Source of the DNA: Clostridiales bacterium
Lineage (GTDB): Bacteria; Bacillota; Clostridia; Oscillospirales; Oscillospiraceae
DNA length: 10,408 nt
Direction of reading: 5' to 3'
Assembly: GCA_020861055.1 (NCBI GenBank)
Contig: JAJBTD010000162.1
Span: 1 to 10,408, forward strand
How positions within the stretch are numbered: the first letter of the stretch is position 1; each line of letters starts with the position of its first letter. The notes under the pieces were generated by a model that saw only the letters and a program-made list of their open reading frames with translations, was not told the origin of the DNA and made no database searches. This document shows positions 5,914-10,408 of the stretch, one piece after another. The position numbers were made by a program, and so were the translations under genes.

Positions 5914-6033
5914 ATGAGTTAGTCAGGAAAACTCCAGGCGTTTAGAGTCGATAACTCATACTTCTTATTGGCAAGTAGCAGATTGCGAAGCAAAGTGTTG
6001 CGCACATCGGGTAACAGCGCAGTTAATAAAAAT
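5914..6033. other. Right end of the element / junction with chromosome
   Basis: No gene is visible in this stretch. An 8-base perfect inverted repeat ATGAGTTA/TAACTCAT lies at 5914-5921 and 5952-5959, just past the last element gene. TAATAAAAA at 6024-6032 matches 55-63 at the left end and overlaps the T-tract of the glycosidase terminator. The junction most likely falls somewhere here, but I cannot place it firmly. Confidence 0.4.
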
Positions 6034-6061
6034 GCCCTCCCGTCAGCATGGACGGGAGGGC
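6027..6061 (-). terminator. Rho-independent terminator of the GH3 gene
   Basis: GCCCTCCCGTC at 6034-6044 and GACGGGAGGGC at 6051-6061 form a perfect 11-base stem with a 6-base loop. On the minus strand it is followed by ATTTTTATT (plus 6025-6033). It ends the leftward glycosidase transcript about 70 bases after its stop codon, and may also shield the gene from rightward element transcription. Confidence 0.9.
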
Positions 6062-6127
6062 TGGATCATGTGGAAATATACCGGCTATAGGGAAGCAGCT
6101 GTGTATATTTCAACAGAGGGGCAATGC

Positions 6128-9019
6128 TTACTGTTTGCTGAGCTTTCTGCTCTTGCGGACGGCCAGGACCTCCAGGACAACCAGCACGACGGCGACCAGG
6201 ACATCCACCACGATGAGGATGACCTTCCAGGTGGACAGACCGTCATTCAGGTTCTCCGGATCGTATGCCCGGCTGTTGACCACGGTGTAGAGGATATTGT
6301 GGGCCGAGTTCCGCATGGCGAGGACGCCGGTGGCGCTGGTGGTATCGGAGACATGGTTTGTCTCCACATCGTAGTTCTTGAGCATCAGATCGCTGCCGTT
6401 GCGGATGGCCTGGTCAGCGTTCATGTAGCCCCAATAGTGGAAGCCGTCGGTGATGACCATGCCTTGGAAGCCCCACTCGCCTCTCAGAACCGTCTGGAGA
6501 GAGCTGGAGCAAGCACCGGCCCACTGGTTGCCGATGTAGTTCCAGGAGGACATGATGGCCTTGCAGCCGCCCTCCTTGACCGCCAGCTCGAAGGGCCGCA
6601 TATAAATCTCACGCAGGGCCTGCTCGGTGGTCCAGGTGCAGAGCATCTCTGCCTGGCAGGTCTGCTGGTCGTTCATCACGAAGTGCTTGGCATAGGCGTA
6701 GACGCCGTGAGACTGGGCTCCGGTGATAGAGGCGGCGGCGATCTTACCGGCCAGCACGCCGTCCTCGGAGTAGTACTCGAAGTTACGGCCGTCGAAGGCG
6801 GAGCGGTGGCAGTTCATGCCAGGGGCATACCAGCCGGAGACATCCATCTCATTGGCCATGGTGCCGATGCTGTCGCCATAGGCCTCTGCCAGTGCGGTGT
6901 TCCAGGTGGAGGCAATGATGACCTCAGGCGGGAAGCCGATGGAGGCCAGACCGGTGAAGTTGTTGGAGATGTTTGCAGGGCCGTCGCAGTCGTTTGTGGA
7001 GACCTTGCCAATGCTGGAGATCTCAATGGTGGCATAGCCGCCCAGGGCGATCAGGTTATCCATCTCGCTCACCGTCAGCTCATCCAGCAGGTCGTCCCAC
7101 AGGGGATCGTCGTAATCCAGACCCCGCAGGTCTTCCAGCTCCACGCCATTGCTGGCGCCGGTGGTGGGCATCACGTCGCTGTCGTCATTGAAGTCCTCTG
7201 CATTCCAGTTTCCGGTGTTGTAGAAGGTCGCCTTGATCTCGTCGGACATCTGATAGGCGTCCTCAGAGGGGGCGGCGGTGACGGCCTCATAGTTGGCAAA
7301 ACCGTCGGCACGGGACAGATAGGTCACATCGCCCTCGGCGAAGCTGAAAGAGGTCAGAGCGGCGACCTCGTCGGAGGAGCGGGCGTTGTCCTCGTCGTAG
7401 ACGATGGTGTCCTCCAGGGTGAACGTGCGCTCATCCAGGACGGTGTGGGCGTCGGAGCGGATGGAGATGGAATAGTCGCCGTTTTCCAGCACATAGCAAC
7501 CGTAGTTGTAGCTGTCAAAGGAGGCCATATCCTCCTCGTTAAAGGAGATGGTGATGGTGACGCTCTCGTTGGGCTCCAGGGTATCCGTTTTTTCAAAGGT
7601 AACCAGGTTCACAGACGCCTTTTCAATCCCGCCGTTATAGTAGGGAGGCGTGTAATAGACCTCCACCACGTCCTTGCCCGCCACAGAGCCGGTGTTGGTG
7701 ACGGTCACATCAAAGCTGATCGTCCCGTCGGCGGCGACGGTAAGGTCGCTCATGGTCTGCTCAAAGGTGGTGTAGCTCAGTCCGTGACCAAAGGGATACT
7801 GCACGGTGGAATCGTAGTCGATCAGGCCCTCCTCTGCGGCGGTCTCATAGAACTTGTATCCCACATAGATGTTCTCCACATAGTCCACGAAGTGAGGAGT
7901 GGTGGTGCCATAGGTAAAGGTGCCGGTGGCCTCATAGCCGAACTCGTCGGCATTTTCGTAGGCGAACTCGCCGATGTTGTTGAAATAGGGAGTGGCGGTC
8001 AGGTCATAGACGAAGGTATCCGTCGCCTTGCCAGAGGGGTTGACTGCGCCGGTGACAATCTCGCCCAGGGCGGTAAAGCCGGTCTGGCCGGGGCCGGGAC
8101 ACCAGATGACGCTCTTGATCTGCTCATAGTCGTCCACAAAGTCCAGCTCCAGGGTGTTGGCGCTGTTGTAGACCAGGATGACGTTGTCGAAGTTGGCGCA
8201 GACAAGCTCCACCATGTCCTGCTCGGTCTGGCTCAGGCTCAGGTAGTGAGTCCCGTCCGGGAAGTCCTGGTACTCCGTGGAGTTGTCCTCGTAGTGCTCC
8301 AGAGAGTCGGCCTCACGGGTGACCGCCATATCGGTGGGCAGATCGGCAAACTCACCGCCGATCCGGGAGATCACGATCATGGCGGTGTCAGAGAACTCCT
8401 TGGCGTTCTCGATCAGCTCATCCGTGTAGGTGTCTGCGGGAGGCTCGGGCAGCGTCCAATAGTGGTCGCCGTAGCCCAGCTCCGGCCGCTCGGCGCAATA
8501 GGCGCTATAGAAGTCGCTCAGCTCTGTGTTCAGATTCAGCCCGGCGCTCTCCAGGCCCTCCAGCAGCGTGACTTTTTCCATGGCGTCCGACAGGGCGCCG
8601 GAGCCGGTACCGCCGTAGACCGGGTCGATGGAGCCCCAGCCGAACACGTTCAGATTGGAGCCGGAGCTCAGCGGCAGCAGATCGTCGTCATTCTGCTCCA
8701 GGACGATGCCCTCCTCGGCCAGATCAATGCACAGGGCACTGGCCTCCTCTACGGACTCGTCACTGATGGTCCCCTCGCCGGAGACCAGCTCCAGAATGGA
8801 CGACATAGGGATGACGCAGATCAGGTTGACGCAGATCAGCAGCGCCAACACGATGGCTACGCCGGAGGTGCAGCGAATGAGGAATTTCTTCCCCTGAGGC
8901 TGCTTGCGGACGACGACCATGACGATAATTGCCAGAATGGCTACCACGCCAAAGCCGATCAGATAGGGGGCACAGTTGGCAAGGTTTGTCAATATGTCCT
9001 CTGTGTTGAGTGATAACAT
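6128..9019 (-). CDS. Membrane-anchored family 3 glycoside hydrolase with swapped domains
   Basis: This 963-residue enzyme would cleave terminal beta-linked sugars, most likely as a beta-glucosidase; the substrate is not readable from sequence. Two membrane segments (about 17-37 and 52-70) are joined by a basic loop (RKQPQGKKFLIR). A GH3 C-domain sandwich follows at about 90-345, with GGEFADLP at 221-228 where E223 is the likely acid/base. A fibronectin-III-like domain covers about 405-535 (YPFGHGLSYTTF, then VTNTGSVAGKDVVEVYY). The TIM-barrel N-domain covers about 645-910, with KHF at 778-780, GRNFEYYSEDG at 744-754, and nucleophile D858 in MVITDGF. A last membrane segment (about 932-953) ends in RKSRKLSKQ. 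Basic residues on the cytoplasmic side of every segment place the catalytic part outside. The start ATG 9019 has GAGGAGG seven bases upstream. Swapped order is known in rumen Clostridia enzymes; anchors at both ends are less usual. Confidence 0.93.
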   Translation of the reverse strand: MLSLNTEDILTNLANCAPYLIGFGVVAILAIIVMVVVRKQPQGKKFLIRCTSGVAIVLALLICVNLICVIPMSSILELVSGEGTISDESVEEASALCIDLAEEGIVLEQNDDDLLPLSSGSNLNVFGWGSIDPVYGGTGSGALSDAMEKVTLLEGLESAGLNLNTELSDFYSAYCAERPELGYGDHYWTLPEPPADTYTDELIENAKEFSDTAMIVISRIGGEFADLPTDMAVTREADSLEHYEDNSTEYQDFPDGTHYLSLSQTEQDMVELVCANFDNVILVYNSANTLELDFVDDYEQIKSVIWCPGPGQTGFTALGEIVTGAVNPSGKATDTFVYDLTATPYFNNIGEFAYENADEFGYEATGTFTYGTTTPHFVDYVENIYVGYKFYETAAEEGLIDYDSTVQYPFGHGLSYTTFEQTMSDLTVAADGTISFDVTVTNTGSVAGKDVVEVYYTPPYYNGGIEKASVNLVTFEKTDTLEPNESVTITISFNEEDMASFDSYNYGCYVLENGDYSISIRSDAHTVLDERTFTLEDTIVYDEDNARSSDEVAALTSFSFAEGDVTYLSRADGFANYEAVTAAPSEDAYQMSDEIKATFYNTGNWNAEDFNDDSDVMPTTGASNGVELEDLRGLDYDDPLWDDLLDELTVSEMDNLIALGGYATIEISSIGKVSTNDCDGPANISNNFTGLASIGFPPEVIIASTWNTALAEAYGDSIGTMANEMDVSGWYAPGMNCHRSAFDGRNFEYYSEDGVLAGKIAAASITGAQSHGVYAYAKHFVMNDQQTCQAEMLCTWTTEQALREIYMRPFELAVKEGGCKAIMSSWNYIGNQWAGACSSSLQTVLRGEWGFQGMVITDGFHYWGYMNADQAIRNGSDLMLKNYDVETNHVSDTTSATGVLAMRNSAHNILYTVVNSRAYDPENLNDGLSTWKVILIVVDVLVAVVLVVLEVLAVRKSRKLSKQ

Positions 9020-9177
9020 GATGGTTCCTCCTCGTTCCTTCAGAATTAGGGGGAGAACACCCCCTCTTAGAAAACAACTATATCAAAAGAGATAGGTAAT
9101 GCACCACAATTTTTTCATCGGGGTGGGGTTTTACTGCATACTTTGCATATTTCGATGGCCGACACTGTGGCGCACAG
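9020..9177 (-). promoter_or_regulatory. Upstream region of the GH3 gene
   Basis: This interval lies between the kinase terminator and the glycosidase start and should hold the glycosidase promoter. On the minus strand it has a short direct repeat TATGCAAAGTATGCAG (plus 9136-9151 region) and a TATAGT box about 65 bases before the start, but no convincing -35 partner. A small stem GGGGG/CCCCC lies in the leader about 30 bases before the start codon. Regulation by a two-component or LytTR-type factor is possible but unproven. Confidence 0.35.
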
Positions 9178-9214
9178 AAAACCTCCCGGCGGACTGTAGC
9201 GCCCGCCGGGAGGT
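9178..9214 (-). terminator. Rho-independent terminator of the histidine kinase gene
   Basis: ACCTCCCGGCGG at 9181-9192 and CCGCCGGGAGGT at 9203-9214 form a perfect 12-base stem with a 10-base loop. On the minus strand it is followed by TTTTC. It lies just after the kinase stop codon and separates that transcript from the glycosidase gene. Confidence 0.88.
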
Positions 9215-9227
9215 CTGTGCCATCCGT

Positions 9228-10408
9228 CTATTGTTTATCATGATCTGTGGATTGGAGGGGGATCAAAATGCTGCACCGGAACCAGTCGTCCTCCATGCCG
9301 AAGCGATAGGTCCCCTGGTATCGTTCTACGATTTTCACGACGCTCTTGACTCCCAGGCCATGCATCGCCTTGTCCGCTTTGGTCGTCACAGGCAGCCCGT
9401 CCTGCATTTCCGGCGGATTCAGACAGTAATTTTCCACGGAGATGTGAAGGAACCCGTTTTCCGTGGCCACCTCCAGGACGATTTGTCGCTGCTCCTGGTC
9501 GGGCAGCTGCTCCACGCTCTCAATGGCGTTGTCCAACAGGTTTCCAAACAGGCCGCAGATGTCCTGCACTGTCATCACGTCCAGATGGGCGGCGTCGGCA
9601 ACGCTGGTCAGCTTAATGTTCTGCTGGATGCAGTAGATGGCCTTCTGGGTCAGCAGGGTGTCCAGCACCGGGCTTCTGGTGTTGCACTGCGCCCCATAGC
9701 GGTCGATGAGCGTCTCCATCTCTGACAGGTATGCCTCCCGCTCCTGGCTGCTGTAGGAGCTGCGAAGGGCGGCGACCTGATGCTTTAAATCATGGCACTG
9801 CCGGGCAATGTGGGCGTTGCAGGCCTGATAATCCAGATATTGCCGATACTGCGTCTCCACGATACTGCTCACAGCAGCCGCCTCCTGGGCGATCCGCCGC
9901 TCCTGAACGTAAAACAGGATCAGACAGAGCAGAAAGACTCCGCACAGATCTGCCAGCGTGCGGATCCACCCGATGGTTCCCCGCAGATCCCGGAGCGCTT
10001 CCATCCAGAGGGCGGTGTTAAAGACGTCAATGTTTCCGGCCAGGAAGGTCAGCACGGCGACCACCGCAGCGCACAGAGGGATCCAGCGGTCTCTCCCCGT
10101 GATCTCATTTTCCACCTTGTTGATGGCCCGACGCATCACCAGCCCAACGGCCTGTGCGACTGCCAGGTTGAACAGGAAAACGGGAGGATTCATCAGAGAG
10201 GGCAACTCAAACAGATAGAAGGAGAGCTGCCAGGCCAGAGATGCCATCAGCTCGGCCTGTAAGAAGGTGAAGGCCCACCAAAACAGAAGGTCTAGCACAT
10301 GGAGCCGACACAGGCCGCCGATGCACAGCAGCATCCAGAGAAGGTTAAGTACCATGGAGTCTGCAAACAAAAAGTCAATAGGGAAATGAAGGAAATCTAA
10401 CGATTCAA
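9228..10408 (-). CDS. GHKL sensor histidine kinase, AgrC-like (5' end outside the window)
   Basis: This is an integral membrane sensor kinase of the AgrC/HPK10 type. Numbered from an internal TTG at 10370, about 155 residues of hydrophobic segments precede a linker helix. The H-box CHDLKHQ follows at 192-198 with H193 as phospho-acceptor, then the N-box GNLLDNAIES at 276-285 and the G-box HGLGVKSV at 337-344. The frame stays open from 10370 to the right edge, reading ESLDFLHFPIDF, and no ribosome binding site precedes the TTG. The true start is therefore probably beyond 10408. Kinases of this group usually answer a peptide or small extracellular signal and phosphorylate a LytTR response regulator. 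None is in the window, so it may lie upstream. A functional link to the glycosidase is not shown; the two have separate transcripts. Confidence 0.9.
   Translation of the reverse strand, partial: ESLDFLHFPIDFLFADSMVLNLLWMLLCIGGLCRLHVLDLLFWWAFTFLQAELMASLAWQLSFYLFELPSLMNPPVFLFNLAVAQAVGLVMRRAINKVENEITGRDRWIPLCAAVVAVLTFLAGNIDVFNTALWMEALRDLRGTIGWIRTLADLCGVFLLCLILFYVQERRIAQEAAAVSSIVETQYRQYLDYQACNAHIARQCHDLKHQVAALRSSYSSQEREAYLSEMETLIDRYGAQCNTRSPVLDTLLTQKAIYCIQQNIKLTSVADAAHLDVMTVQDICGLFGNLLDNAIESVEQLPDQEQRQIVLEVATENGFLHISVENYCLNPPEMQDGLPVTTKADKAMHGLGVKSVVKIVERYQGTYRFGMEDDWFRCSILIPLQSTDHDKQ

Larger units (their letters stand above)
55..6032. mobile_element. Integrative and mobilizable element (IME), MobV type, no evident cargo
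   Basis: The module order is tyrosine integrase, phage-like repressor, divergent promoters, excisionase-like HTH, RepA-like ATPase, small protein, oriT, MobV relaxase and small protein. This is a full integration plus mobilization set, but it contains no type IV secretion genes, so transfer would need a helper element. No resistance, toxin or metabolic cargo is visible. The ends are uncertain. The outermost element genes are the integrase (ends 173) and the small gene ending at 5913. The only shared end sequence I found is TAATAAAAA at 55-63 and 6024-6032, which is short and A/T-rich and may be coincidence. The presence of an element is well supported; its exact limits are not. Confidence 0.8.

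Noticed and set aside
5914..6030. CTGGCTACA-type arm sites at the right end
   Set aside because: I looked for the left-end motif in both orientations and found no copy, only a weak similarity near 5963.
6032..9013. 993-residue open frame on the plus strand opposite the GH3 gene
   Set aside because: It is fully antisense to a clear enzyme gene, its product is a low-complexity run rich in V, G, H and D without domains, and it begins inside the glycosidase terminator. It is a by-product of GC-rich codon use.

Overview
The window looks like part of a low-copy chromosomal region from a gut-type Clostridia (Oscillospiraceae-like Firmicute). This rests on the strong AGGAGG ribosome binding sites, sigma-A-type promoters, GC-rich codon use, and the family mix: a MobV-type mobilizable element beside a membrane-anchored family 3 glycosidase and an AgrC-like sensor kinase. 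The species cannot be fixed from the sequence alone.

Roughly bases 55 to 6030 form a compact integrative and mobilizable element (IME) with no recognisable cargo. From the left it holds a tyrosine integrase and a Cro/CI-type repressor on the minus strand, probably one transcription unit. Opposite them is a rightward unit with an excisionase-like HTH protein, a RepA-like AAA/RecA-fold ATPase, a small unknown protein, a MobV relaxase and a second small unknown protein. The two units diverge from a 160-base control region at 1888-2048. It holds a consensus sigma-A promoter (TTGACA, 17 bases, TATAAT) facing right, a promoter facing left and several similar 8-base half-sites, as expected for a lysogeny-like switch between staying integrated and excising or transferring.

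The non-coding DNA of the element is unusually structured. A 75-base imperfect inverted repeat of 3+3 nine-base units lies between the ATPase gene and the next gene (3461-3535). A run of hairpins with a 29-31 base period follows the small gene (3807-3986). It leads directly into a predicted transfer origin (4010-4070) whose nick motif TAGTGGG/TTA resembles the pMV158 MobM nick site. A further large stem flanked by direct repeats lies after the relaxase gene (5447-5574). The element probably relies on a helper conjugation machine, because only the relaxase and oriT are present.

Right of the element lies apparent chromosomal DNA, all on the minus strand. A 963-residue family 3 glycoside hydrolase has swapped domain order and membrane segments at both ends, and it ends in a strong terminator at 6027-6061. 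Upstream of it, behind its own terminator, is a GHKL sensor histidine kinase whose reading frame runs off the right edge of the window.
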